Part shown: positions 45,912-58,918 of the stretch, one piece after another | How the letters are laid out: every line of letters begins with the position of its first letter | Position numbering within the stretch: the first letter of the stretch is position 1 | DNA from: Hyparrhenia diplandra | Lineage: Eukaryota; Streptophyta; Magnoliopsida; Poales; Poaceae | Reading direction: 5' to 3' | Length of the DNA stretch: 64,000 nucleotides | Assembly: GCA_015847255.1 (NCBI GenBank) | Contig: JADLZK010007205.1 | Span: 62,001 to 126,000, forward strand | Position numbers and translations under genes: made by a program | The notes under the pieces: model-generated | What the model saw: the letters and a program-made list of their open reading frames with translations, nothing else | Told to the model about the DNA's origin: nothing | The model's database searches: none

Positions 45912-48900
45912 TTATACATAACATGAGCTAAAACTAAGCCTCACACCAGCTAAATCTAATCTGTAGATGTTGCTCCGGAGAAGCTGCTTTGTCTCTCTAA
46001 GGGCCAAAACCTTCCGTCGCTTGTAATGCCTTTCTGGTTTTGCATCACCACGGGTAACTACTATATTCTCTTCAAATGTCCTATCAGGCGCAGGCCTTTT
46101 ACCATCAAAAGATGCGTTCTCAGACATGCCAATCTTCAGCGTGGAAGGTCTATCTACAAGTTCGCATGTGCCATCAAGCAGAGGCATTTCAGCATCAGAA
46201 GACGTGTTCTTGGAAACTGTTTCATTCTTCATGCTACAGGGTACATGTAGCGATAGAATCACACCATCAGTGCAGGTTGCGTCACCTTCACAAGGAAGAA
46301 CACTGTCAGTTGCTAAGTATTTGTCAGCACCCTCACCATCAGCATTTGAATCGGTTTTCTTTCTACAGTCACCTGCTATTGTTCCGTTGGTGTTTCCCTC
46401 GCTCTCATCCGGGAAACTGTACTACCACCAGTAATACTATTATCAGCATTTGCAACTTTCAACTCAGAGCTATCCTTGGCATTTATATCACTTTCATGTG
46501 CACAGTCAGCTGCCACTACTTTGTCAATATTGTCATCTTTTAAATCTGAGGAAGCTGTGCTAGCACCAGTAATACCACTGTCCGTATTTCCTATTTTCAA
46601 CTCAGAGCTACCATTGGCATTTATATCACTTTCATGTGCAGGGGCGCCTGCCACTACTTTCTCAATATTTCCCTGTTTTAAGTCTGAGGAAGCTGTGCTA
46701 ACACCAGTCATACCATTGTCAGCATTTCCCTCTGACAACTGCAATGAAACATACAGCTCACCATGACTGACATTGTTTGCATTTGGGTCAATACTCTTCA
46801 CATCTTCGATGACTGAATTGTCAACAACATTTTTGACGACATCACCTAGTGTGACTGAATCCAGACATTCATGAAGAAGATCGCCACAATCACCTTCAGC
46901 TGTCATTCTTTCTGGATTTGGTCCATTGTCATCTTTGCTGGAGTCAAACATCATAACATAATCCATATCTTGAGAAGGTCTAAAGCACTCATCTCCAACT
47001 TCTATGCTTTTTTTAAAGGACTGTTCTTTGCTGGTAAATTTCTGAGCTAGAATTTCAGAGAATGAGCAGCTTGTAGAAACCATAATATCCTGCACCTCAG
47101 CTCCTGCTTGGCTGTGAACTTTTTGGTCATTGTCCAAAGAAAGTAACAAAGACTTCACATTTTCCTTATCTGTTAACACAATATTTGATTCTTTAAGCAA
47201 TTCATCATCTTCTGGGGCATATGATCTCATATTAAGTTGACTGTCAGATGCAAGTGGCTCATTTTTCTCATCCAGGCTTGACAGGCAAACAATAGTATCC
47301 TTGACTGGTGCACACACCTGCTACCAAACAAAATAACACATCATGGTATCAGTAATCAAGCTCAAGCAAAGTAGAATAGGAGTTTAAACTTATCAGCTAA
47401 TAACTATACCTCTGACTCTTGTAGATTCTGTACATTGACAATTGGAACACTTCCAGTGTCCAACATGCATCCAGAAGTAGGTAGCCCCTTTTCTTTGGAA
47501 TCATTTAAACAGATGGACTTGGATGGCTGTATTTCATGAGTCCCATCATCAAAAGTGCAAACTGTTTCAGGTTCACCAGCAGATAACCTCTGAGAACGAA
47601 ACTCTCTAGTTGGTTCCAGTTCAGCATTTGAGCATTTTTATGTCTTTCATCAAGCTCACCACCACAAGTTAGCTTGGGATGATTCTCATTCTGAAAACAT
47701 CCAGTCACCAGCTCAAGAATTAACTTTCGGACCACCGAACGCTTGAGAGAAGCTTCAGGGGTGGAAACCAACCATCACTAAGCTGAAAAGTACATTAAGA
47801 GTGAAAGTTAAAGAAATTAATATTAAATCCAAACTCAAAATATTTCATAGAATGACTTTTTGTTCTTCAAGGATATTGTGATGACTCAATTTGAAGAAAA
47901 TCAGAATTAAATGGCCAAAGCACAGACAAAAGGGGGAAAAAGCAATAGTCAGACAAAACTAAGCAATAGTCAGACAAAACAAATGGCAAGGAAAAGTTTT
48001 ACTAACAAAAGCTATAAAAGAATGTAAAGGTGGAACAAGGAGCAAGTGAAGGTGATCTCTTTATACATATAAGTGTTCAGACATATCTATCATTGTAATT
48101 TAACTACAAATTTGAACCTCAAACACTCATACTTCCATGAGATTGTAAACACTCATATTGTTTAACTTGAGTAATTCACCAACTTACTTGTCCGGTTAGT
48201 GCAGTGCAATTTTCACTTCCTTGATTGAAAATTGTACCAGAAAAGTCCCAATATATGAAGGCACATCAGGATTATAGTTGAATATAATGATCAAACATTG
48301 CAAATTAAGTAAACATCCACTATGGAAAATTCTTAGCACCCATAGATTACAACAATAATAAAGAAACAGTTAGCACAGTTCTGACAGAATTCATAACGGC
48401 AACACACTGAGCTTCAAGACCAAGCAAACTAATTAAGAATGGCAGAGAAAACAGCAGGATGCCATTAAACAACAAAAAAAAAAAAAATCAAGACTTTAGA
48501 ACTCACAAAGCCAGAAGATACATCAATCTTCAGAGGGTTGAAGTTACTTGGAGCATCTGTCAAAAATTGTTCCACATAATGGAGCAAGAACAAGCCACAA
48601 TCATATGAATTATCCTGCTGAGGGAGCTGCACGGCAAATAGAACATAATTAGATTATAATAAAAAATTAGAACACCGAAGTTAAAAAAAGATCAAATTCT
48701 AAGTGTTGGTTAGCATACATGTAAAAGGCTGTGATCTAGCATGTGATTATGACAGTCAATAGCATATGCAATTATGTCTTCATTCACGCTATTCATGTTG
48801 GCAAGCCACATCATCCACTAACATACATTTAGTTGTCAACATCAGCATGCTACACAATCCACTAACATGCATTATGATATTTATCTATTCATGTAAGTAA

Positions 48901-51900
48901 ATATAAGTAGATTTCATTCCAAATCATCTACAATTTCTGCAGTAACCAGGGTACCCTTCTAGTTCTGTAAATGCATATACCATGCTCACTATAAACCACC
49001 ACACCACACAAAAATTTGGCAGTACACATTCATGGGAGAAAAACAGTGTTCCACTGCGGCCAATATTGTTTCCTCTATAAGAATGTGATAAACCAAATAA
49101 AACCAAACACTTTGTACATATAAGCAGAAATGTGCGATGAAACAAGTCCAGACATAAATTATGTGGGGAAGGATAAGCCAAAAATATACAATGGGCACGA
49201 TCAAAGAAACTCAGTCAAGCAATCTATTGACTGCAATTTCAGTTGAAACTGAGAGCACAAATCTGAACAACTTAATCTAATGCAAATTAGATGATTAGCA
49301 GATGCTGTTTATGCCAACAATTGGCATGTTTTGTACTAAAAAGATTGAGTCTTTGATTACCCCAAAAAAATGCTAGATACATGTAAAGAATATGAATTAG
49401 GATGCAAGCGTGAACACAAATCATGACCAAATTAGGGGAATTGACCTACATACAGGTAAAATATGGTCAATGTGGTCATTATACGACAGATCTAACCATA
49501 CAGGCCATAGAGGGTTTTGTTACAACACAACAAGAAGTAATAAAACAAATCTATCTCTACCATTATTAGTATTTATATGGAATAAAGATTCAAAGTTCAA
49601 ACAACAAATGAAAAATATGAAGCCACAGAAATGAATGCGGGTACTTTAGGGATTTAGAACAGGTACTGAAACTTATGTACGAACCTCAAGGGAGACAAAT
49701 CTCAAGTTCAAGAACTTGTTGGAATTATCTGATGCTGATGCAGCGTGCCTTTCCTTCCACTCTTCCCATAAATAACTGTGGCGGAGAGAATCAAACTTAA
49801 CATAAGATCCACAGATATTGATCACAGAGTGTAGATTGACAAAAGAAACAGAAGTTATGGGGCAAAGAGTCATCATTGTCAGTTAGTACCCTGCTCAAAA
49901 CAGATGTTGTACAGAACTGATGGTTAGCTTTTTCTAGGTAAGCCGTAGTCACTGCTAAATCTAAACCAGGGAATCTATAACCATCCAGAACAATCTTCAC
50001 ACCGAAGTTCAGGTAGTAAGATTGCTGTTTTAGAACACCCGCCCACCCCCCTCTCTCTCTCTACATTTTTGTAAAAACCTTTCTTGTCAAAATACCACTC
50101 TAGTGAAAGACAGCTCATCACATAACGAAAAGGGCAAGCACTGTTCACAACAGTTTAAAATCAAAAAAAAAAATGCAAGGAAATAGTTTGTGTTTTCAAA
50201 TATCATTCCAATCCCTCGATCGTAAATACAATTATGCACAGGCCTCTGGAAATAGACTCACCTCTGAATGATGTCCTTGAGTCCAATGTGACTTCCTTTA
50301 AGTGAATCCATGTGTAAAATGCATGGGAGTTTAGCTGAGTCCTTTGCATCACCATCTGCAGCAAAACAACATTTTTAAATTTAAATTTAAAGAGAAAAAC
50401 TACTAAAAACATGTCAATGATGCCATTTTCAATTTATATCCATGCCTTCAAATGTCGCTACTTCACCAGGATAGCAAATAACAATTAAACTCCAATGCAA
50501 GCTGCAACAACGGCACATAATAACAGTTTACATTGATTATCAACAAATAAGCATAATTTTGTTGTCAGAAGATTCTTACTTGAAGTTGACTGGAATGAAC
50601 AGAAAATCTTTGTCAAATACATTTATTTTATGGGTCCATTTGCGAACACGTAAGAAGGCTGCTCTACCTTCCGGAGCTCTCCCTGATCTTTGTCAAGATC
50701 TGCCAGCTTGCGTAAAAAAGAAGCTATTAAAGAAGTGGTACCTGTGCTTCACGGTAGAATCAATTCTTGTGCTCAAGTATCTGCAGAACATAAATTAAGG
50801 ATTCATTTAATGCAAGTAAAAACACTCTGCAGAACAACTTAAATGTTAAAACAAATAATAAAGAATGGTAACCATGTTTTTCTTACTACTAATTAAGAAA
50901 GATAGACCTCATATATCAGAAACAATTCCCTTTTATAATTCATGCTATTTAAATTCTCATTCCAATAACTTGGAAGCATCATTGGGACATTGTTTCCTTC
51001 CAAGAAGAACACACACCGTAAACAGGGCCTCTAGCTGAGTTGATGAGGTGGCTTGAGTAGCTAGCACTCCTCGTGTCCTGAGTTCAACTCCCTGTGGGAG
51101 CGAACTTTCAGGCTGGGGTTCAAAAAATCCCCTCGTCTGTTTTACACCAAAGCACAGATCTAAGACCCGGCCCTGTTTGCGGTCATTCTCACATGGGCTA
51201 CGGCTGTCTAACCCACCCCCACCCCACCCCACTCGCAGGTCTAGTTTTTAGAATATACATCCACCACCGATTTTGAACCTGTTCAAGTGGAACTTTTGGT
51301 GTGCCAAACTTTTATTTCCTTGAAACGGCATTGCAGTCTATTCTCTCCAGCTGTTTGTTCAAGATTTTTTTTGTTTCCTTTCCTATCATGACTTGTTGGG
51401 ACTGGGGAGCAGTTACTTTTCAGTGCACATAAAGAGCAATTTTTTATATAAACATATCATGTTCAGGGCATGAGAACTTTTCCAGTAATCTTATAAATCT
51501 GCATTAGGCACAGAGCATGTCCCAATGCAAGGAAAAGTAGTAAACACGATTTAATGCACTATCCCCAATACATGTGTCATTTTCAATCTTCATACACCTC
51601 AATAAGTGGAATATTTAACTAGTCATCATAATCTAATTAGATAATAAGGGGAAAAAAAAAGGTTGAAAGATTCAAAAGTTCCTACTTTCTGGTACCATAA
51701 TGCAGCAACAAGATGCATAATAATTAATAAGTGACAAATTCCAACACAAATACACACAAAAATAACAATTCTCACCACAATAAACTTAAGGCAGCAAAAA
51801 AATATGTGCTTGGGAAAAACAGGAAACAAGATGTACACATTACTAGCAGTACAAAAATGTAATAGGATACTTAAATAAAACTATAACAACAAGAATGTTG

Positions 51901-54900
51901 TCCAACAAAAGGTTCAACCTACTTGATATAAAAGTCAATTATTGTATCATTGACAAAGGTTTCAGGAAGCAGGAGCTCAACATCTCTTTTGCTAATGGAA
52001 ACAGCATCAGGATCTCCTTGGGGATAAATGACATCTTCAAAGTCCTCAGTGCTGAACCAATGAAAACAAATAACACGAAAAAAAATAAGTACAACAAGTT
52101 CAAATTGTCAAACATGCAAAAAGAAATTTAGCCTCTGAGTACATAGATGCTTCAGGTTTAATAATAGCATAGGCAGAAAATATATGTATTTGCCTTACTG
52201 GAAATATTGCCTCAAATAGAGTTGAGTATAGTAAAGAATATCCAACACTGTGAAATTTATTATCATGGCATAAACATTGTAAATATATGACCACTGGCAT
52301 GAATGGTGTGAAGCCTATTTTTTTAGATATCAAGAAAAAAGGGAAAAATAACAGACTTCTCACAAAAAAGGGAAAAATAACAGGCAAGACTGAGAACCAA
52401 TTGTGTGATTGTCATATAATCACCTGGAAAAGTACTGCCTAGGGAAAAACAGACAGGGTTCGATGCTCCAATTCTCCAATTCAAGATCATCTCTGAAAAA
52501 TGTGTGCAATTGAACAATATAATTGTTAAAGTAGTCACAATAAAACAGCCAAAGTTGAAATTGTTCTTTAAAAAGGTGCAACCTTCACATTAAGAGTGTA
52601 AATAAGTACACAAAAGAAAACATCAAACTGCTTACGGCTCTATGCCCATGCTTGAGACTTGGACAGCCATATATCCAAACAAAAGCCAAATAGGCTAGCA
52701 AATTGTCCAAAAATAACTAAAAGTTACTAGAGTTCGCAAATTGCAGCATGCAACATCAAGTAAATCAGCGAATAAAGAACTCAATTTATTGATTTATTTT
52801 CTGCTATATGTCTACTTGTCGACTGAGGGCCTGTTTGGAACCGCTAGTGTTAAGCTAGCTCATAGCTGCTAACTATTAGCTAACTAATTATTAGCAGGGG
52901 GCTGATCTATTTGGATACACCAGCTAATAGGTGGCTGGATAGTTGGTTGGAGGTGTGTATGAACCATTAGCACCTATTAGCACCCCACCACCAACCACTA
53001 ATGAACTGGAGTATTGTTAGTGTCTCCACCAACTAGGCTAGTTTGGATCCTCACCTATTCATTTTAGCTGCTAACTGCTAGCACTAATGGATCCAAACAG
53101 GCCCTTACAAATTAACAGTTAATTATAAACACTGCATATCCATGATCCATCAGTATCAGGTCAAATTCAATATTTATCCACATCTGGTAATTATTATTTG
53201 CCAAATCTGAGCAATAACCAACTCAACAAAGTTTATTATAAACTATGGTCAGTGAATTGATAATTTGATATAACTGCTGTTTGTTCTCTACCGAATATGT
53301 TAGCACAAAAAACACCCAATCAACTTAGCCCAAAGATACCAAAAACATATCCATACATCTTAGTTATTGCATTAAACTGTTCATCATTACATGCCATAGT
53401 AGAAATTTTGATATTCGTATTGTAAAAAACAATTTGTTTTAGCCATATTCATGTAACCACAGATATAAGTTGTTCTAAGTTTTGAAATACTTTTGACCCC
53501 TATTTCTTCATTGCATATTTTGCAATTGAGTTCTTAGCATATTCACCCCATCTGCTCTAATTATTAAGGATAGCATGGTCAATTAAATACTCAGCAAGCA
53601 AAAACATTATCCCACAACTTACGATGGGATGTCTTTCCATATTTCTTGATATCTTGGTCCCAGTTCCAAAATCTTCTGTTGTCTCCTTGGCCATTGTAAA
53701 TCATCAAGAAAAAATTGTGCTCTAAGAGGACCTGCCAAATATAAAAAGAAAAATCAAGCTAGTTGAAAAGAAGCAAGGAGTATCTCAATCTCAACAATAC
53801 ATATATAAAAGCTGCTTATTAATTATCCATTAGAGTTACTGTCATTTTTAATGAAGAAGTTATCTAAGATTAGATGCATGCAACAAAACAAGATCTCATT
53901 TTGAAACCTCAAAGAAAAGAAAACCTCAAATGACAGTCACTGGACCCTCAATTTGAGATGTTCCATTAAAAATGTCTAAGTTCAAGCTTTTCACAAGAAA
54001 GCGCAAGAGTTTTCACAATCTACAAGAATAGAAGGCAAAATTATGTTACGTAAATGATCATAATGTCCCCTTTACTCCCTCTCCCCTCTTTGCATAGCAT
54101 ATAGGTAGGCACGAGTAAAATGTATGGATTGCCTGAGTAGTTGGAACTCGAAGCGATGCTATCCAAGCCACCCAAAGATGGTGCACCCAAATCTGGAGAT
54201 ATTTAAGTTTAATCCCCCAATCATGGTTATTAAGTTAGTAAATGGAGGGGAGGCAATCTGCCACCTTCATATCACAGAAGTGCTCAACACTTGTCGAATG
54301 GATAGCATAAAAACAGAACCTAGAGATGATTAAAGGCAAACACAGAGGAATGGAAAAAGGGCAAAAGATACAAGAACCATCTACCCAGCTACCCCTATTT
54401 CCCTATTCCACAGTAGCCAGCAAGCCGAGAAACAACTTACACATACATGTGACATAAAGAGAGGTAGTTTTGAATCTTGCCCCCACATTTTCCACCTCCA
54501 CTCTTCTTGCCATCACCATGTGACATGCCTATCCCTCAGCTCCACCATCATCAGCAACTACTCATCTCCACAAGTGTCTTCCACGCCAACAGCTACCACA
54601 TCTCCAACGTGGTCTGGGGATTATACAGCAGCAAGAGAACAGCTGTCAACAGCACATGCCAAATGGGATCACCGCAGCGGCAATGCCCCTAGCACAACCT
54701 TGACATGCCACATAGGAGGCTCCTTGAAAACCATGTCCACCAACATGAACCCTAGTTGTGGGATGCATTCTAGACAGGATGCATCTGGCACCATCCTACA
54801 CCATGCAGAAGCAATGCCCTCTCCACTCTGCGCTGCTAGCTAGCCGCTGCGTAACTCCATGGAAAGCATATGGTTTAACACAGAGCCACCGCCAGAACTA

Positions 54901-57746
54901 CTACAATGTGTAGATGCAGAGAACTACTACAGAGTGACAGGTGTAGGGAAGCAAATTGGAAGGTCAAGGTGTGTTCTAATGGCAAATTGGAAGGTTGGGG
55001 CTTTTTAAGCTCTACAATGGCAAATATGGCTTATTAGACGCCATTATAGTGAGAATAATAAGCCGCTGTTATAGTTATGTATTTAGAGCTAGGCTTTTGA
55101 AAGTTGAGGTGCGCAAAACTGATACATTTTTCTACTAACACAGGAGTTGGTGGTGATGGTGGGCCTGCCATCACCACCAATCTGCCCCAGAACTTTTTGT
55201 TCTTGCTTACCCACCTTACCTCTGACCCTAAGTATTGGGAATTTGCTGACTGTCCTATTTCATTTGTATATGGTAATAGTTACATGTTTTATTTGGTCTG
55301 TTTAGCTGTTGTGATGCACAGGTGATTTTTCTAGTCAATACCCAATATATCTTTTAGATAAAAATGGATGGCAATGCCAAATGTCCAAATTACCTCAAAC
55401 TTATGGTACTTAGTACTTGATAATATTTCAAGCTAGCTAATAAATATATAAAATTAAAAATAAAATCTAACTCGATGAACTTGGAAATGGATATTACTTA
55501 ACGCTCAGTATTAGCCTCAGTTTAAATTTTTCCAGAACAAAACACGCGCAACAGTGCTACACAAAAATGAAAACAACAACAACAAAACACCCCTAGCCAC
55601 CTTATAAGCTTAAAACATACTCCCTCTATCCCAAATCATAATTTGTTCAAACTTTCTAGGAGGGTCAAAGCATCTCAAGTTTGACCAAATTTATGATACT
55701 TGACTCTTCAAAAAAAAAGTTGGAATGACTTATAATTTGGGATGGAGGGAGTACAAACTATTGTGAACTGTTGTAATACTTCACAAGATCATACCACTTT
55801 CGGGGCACTGAGAATGTGATAAGGGACCACATAGAATCTTCTATCAAGACAGAAAACTAATTTTGACCTCTGCTAATGGCAGGACACTTCCATCAAACAT
55901 GAGAACTCAGGCAAAAGTGAAAAAAAAATCAGGGAAATGGAAAAGAGAACAACTGACGGAGAAATAAATGTGACCCCGATAAAAAGACAGATTGGTGAAA
56001 AATGACCGTGGCCAAATACAAAAAAAACGACAAATATTCATGTTGCCACTTTAGTATTAGGAACAGATAGATGTCATGCAGCATTGAAATATGGAGGAAA
56101 GCACATAAATCTACAATACAATATCTTAAACACATATGATACCTGCATTTCCTGTTTCTGCTTCGATCCAACAAGGAGTGTCATTAAGGCAGACCCAACC
56201 TGGTTAGGATGATAAATCGGTATTGAAAACTATGAAAAACACAAAATAAGAGGGATAGTAACAGTAAAATAAAGTGAATTGCTTACGCTATGAGTCCATT
56301 TACAACTGATGGAAATAATATTAGATATTTCCCATTGTAGAGCTACCAACTTCTCATCTTCAAAGGAATCTAAATGCAAATACTCAATCTTGATCCCGTC
56401 CAATGAGAAAGTAAGGTGAGGTTGATGATACACAGCTTTGTCACATATCATGAAGGCGGGACTAAGTACAACAGGTCCTTGTTTCTCAACCTAAAAAAAG
56501 AGGTCCCAAAAGAAAAATTGAAGTGTTGGTGGCTTTAAGCAACATAGTGGCCCAAAATCTAGCAGACCAAGGTGGCATAAAATATATTAAGCATCTAAAA
56601 TTGCAGCAATCCTAAGAAAAAGATCAAATGTATAAGTTAGCAGTTTAGAGTAACCTTGAAGGGGAAAAGACAAAACTCTATTATGGCAAGATACTGAAAT
56701 TTTTAAAGGCATATTAGAAGATTTAGGTAATGTTAAAATGTTGCCTATCCAAATTTGTATATTGCATAACTCAGTGCATAAGAAGACAGACATCAGGATG
56801 TAGGTCAACTGAAACTTAACTAAAATAAAGAAAAGGCTCATAAATCATGCCTGTATACCAAGATCAGTAATTGCACACATCAAAAGAAAAATGACTGATT
56901 AATTTTAATGTATGGCCCTACTGCTTATGAATTGCTCCCGATGCAGTTACTCAAGCTTTCTTCAGAGACTAAACTGGAAAGGTTTGACATGTTCACCTAA
57001 AAAAGATCCTTTTGTAGCTAACCACTTATCGAGAAAGAGAGAGAAGATGTCAGGTGAGCACAAAGAAATAGAAGGGGCGTGGTATTGGGCATCTAATATT
57101 TTTTTATCCATAATGTTTACCATACTATCACAAATTATAATTTAATGAGACATACCAGTGCATCACAGGAATTTAATGAGACATACCAGTGCATCATAGG
57201 AATTATAGATATGTTGCAAATCTTGCTCCACGTAACCTGGAATTGCACAATGATTACCAGAATTGAACACAGTTCAAGCAGAGGCCAAGTACAAAAGTAG
57301 AGCATATTACCAGGCACATCATAATTACTGGTAGATGAAGTGTCAGGGCTAGATGGCATGCTTTCTTCCTCGGAATCAGCTACCATTCCCTGGTAGAAGA
57401 CAAACAACTAACAGTTAACAAAAGAAGGGCAATGAACAGAACAGGGATATTTAATTGTATGAACAAATAAATATATACTTCTGATGGGAGCTCAAAGGTA
57501 TTTACACTGTCAAATCTCATTTCTTCCATAGGCTGATTTCCAGACATGTGATATTCATCTAAGCCAGCATTGGTATTGATAACGATCAGCATACATTGCC
57601 GAAGTTGCAATTACTACATCAAAGTTGGTTGGTGCATTGGAAGTATCCTGATCCATTTTAGGGTACTCAGCTGCATATGATCCATCACCCCCATCCATTT
57701 CACGCATACCAATACACAACAATCCAGAGGCCTCAGCATGATCCAT
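45912..57746 (-). CDS. ULP2-like SUMO protease gene, frame broken by indels
   Basis: Exons read: 57479-57756, 57311-57389, 57187-57236, 56287-56490, 56143-56199, 53623-53731, 52424-52492, 51923-52051, 50580-50780, 50446-50501, 50262-50355, 49685-49775, 48507-48626, 47410-47782 and 45912-47317. ULP2 cysteine proteases cleave SUMO chains in the nucleus. The catalytic set is present: His in NLHWSLIVICYPGEV, Asp in ILHMDSLKGSH, Gln-Cys in LPQQDNSYDCGLFLLHYVE. ETFVNDTIIDFYIKYL is another landmark. The acidic C-terminal tail ends YKRRKVLALRETKQLLRSN. The usual N-terminal exons are not visible, so the start (ATG at 57746) is a guess. Single-base shifts break the frame in exons 1, 6, 9 (a compensating pair), 14 (two) and 15. 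Intron borders are preserved. It is either a decaying copy or indel-prone sequence. Confidence 0.85.
46425..46735 (-). repeat. 46-residue tandem repeat in the ULP2-like C-terminal tail
   Basis: Two full units and one partial unit of 138 bases encode related segments, each with a TGASTASSDLK-like core and a KVVA...AHESDINA block. The third unit runs into the frameshift near 46406. Confidence 0.8.
52827..53104. mobile_element. TIR MITE in an intron of the ULP2-like gene
   Basis: GGGCCTGTTTGG is inverted exactly at the right end, CCAAACAGGCCC. Inner blocks pair too (GCTAGCTCATAGCTGCTAAC with TTAGCTGCTAACTGCTAGC). It is 278 bp and non-coding, of Tourist or hAT type. The target duplication is unclear. 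Confidence 0.85.
55620..55751. mobile_element. Stowaway MITE in an intron of the ULP2-like gene
   Basis: CTCCCTCTATCCCAAATCAT pairs with TATAATTTGGGATGGAGGGAG-type sequence at the right, and TA flanks both ends. It is 132 bp. Confidence 0.88.
57139..57200. repeat. 31-bp tandem duplication over a splice donor
   Basis: Positions 57139-57169 and 57170-57200 are identical but for one base. Each copy contains the minus-strand exon end and donor (GCACTG|GTATG) of the ULP2-like exon 57187-57236, so two equivalent donors exist 31 bases apart. Confidence 0.9.
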
Positions 57747-57819
57747 CTGTAACTTTCTGATCTGGTAAAGCATAAAAAAGAGAATATATTAGCTGGCAAA
57801 TGACAATCATAAACCAGGC

Positions 57820-58590
57820 TTTCACCTCTATGCCATTATGTAATTTGCACTGAACCTGTGTGCCACTAAAATTTTCGTTGAACCTACATGCCATGACACT
57901 TTTTGACTTGCACCTCTATGCCATTGTGGACGGATTGTGAACTAACACCTCACATATGCATTCAACAGAACCAAATCAAAACAGGGAAGGGGAAGAACTG
58001 TACCTGCTGCTGCTCTGAACAGGACAGGGAAGTGAAGGAGTGGCAGCGGCCTGGCCTGGCCTCGCCGGCGCCCTAGACGCGCGGCGGGCGGGCCTAGTGC
58101 GGCTGCTGCGCCGCCCCCTGGCACGGCCCCTTCCCGGCGCCCGGCGCGGCCCCTCAGTGGCGCCCGTCGCGGCCCTCCATATCAGCGCCGGCGGAGGGAG
58201 GATGAGGGGCCGCCGGCGGAGGGAGGCGGCGGGGCGGCTGCCGGCGAGGGAGGATGAGGGCCGCCGGCGGTCTCCACTGGCTAGGGTTCGAGCGGAGCGG
58301 GAGGAGAGGTGTTCGTACGGGAGCGGGGACCGAGCGCGTGCGGCCTGCGGGACGGGAGGGGAACGACCGGTCCTCTGTATCCAGGGGCAGGGGCAAAGTT
58401 GTCCTCCCTTTGTGTGGGTCCCACCTGTCAGGACACTAAAAACGTTAACTTCTCACGGCATGTGAACGGAATGGCGTAGAGGTGCCACAAGAACTTAAAA
58501 AGTGTCGTACAAGACGTAGTGTTCAAGGAAAATTTTTAGTGGCACATAGATTCAGTCTGAAATTACATAATGACATAGAGGTAAAAGTCT
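57820..58590. mobile_element. TIR element with GC-rich core (Pack-MULE candidate)
   Basis: The left arm (CACCTCTATGCCATTATGTA, GTGTGCCACTAAAATTTTC, CACTTTTTGACTTG) is inverted at the right (ATTTTTAGTGGCACATAGA, then TACATAATGACATAGAGGTA). The arms are roughly 120 bp and imperfect. The core, about 58010-58400, is GC-rich and unlike both arms, as in Mutator-like elements carrying host fragments. A minus-strand donor-like site (CAGCAGCAG|GTACAG) lies at 58004, just upstream of the first recognised ULP2-like exon. The target duplication was not found, so the superfamily is tentative. Confidence 0.55.
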
Positions 58591-58913
58591 CTTGGTATTG
58601 ACTGAAATGCTGCAACTATTCTGAAACTGAAATTGTCACCGGAAACCTATAGAGGGAGAGACCGCAAGCAATTTTAGCATATATTTGAAACTCGAAAAGT
58701 GGAATGGAACCTTAAGAAATTCGAAATCAAAAGGTCAAATTTGGTTTGGACAATTGGAAGAGAATTTAAAGAAATCAAATCCTGGAGAGACGAGAGAAGG
58801 ACCATTGGATCAGGGAAGCGAACTGGAAACTGTAGAAGTGTCCGTTCGCATCACGCAAGCCTTGCATAGGGAAGGATACAGGCATGGCAGCAACAACATA
58901 CCTAATGCGCTCG
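58591..58913. other. Intergenic DNA, nothing recognised
   Basis: Unique-looking sequence between the TIR element and the solo LTR. No gene is supported. Confidence 0.4.
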
Positions 58914-58918
58914 ACAGC

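Noticed and set aside
54477..54843. Plus-strand open frames within a ULP2-like intron
   Set aside because: Pro/Ser/His-rich and overlapping in two frames. No motif, and they lie inside an intron of the opposite strand.
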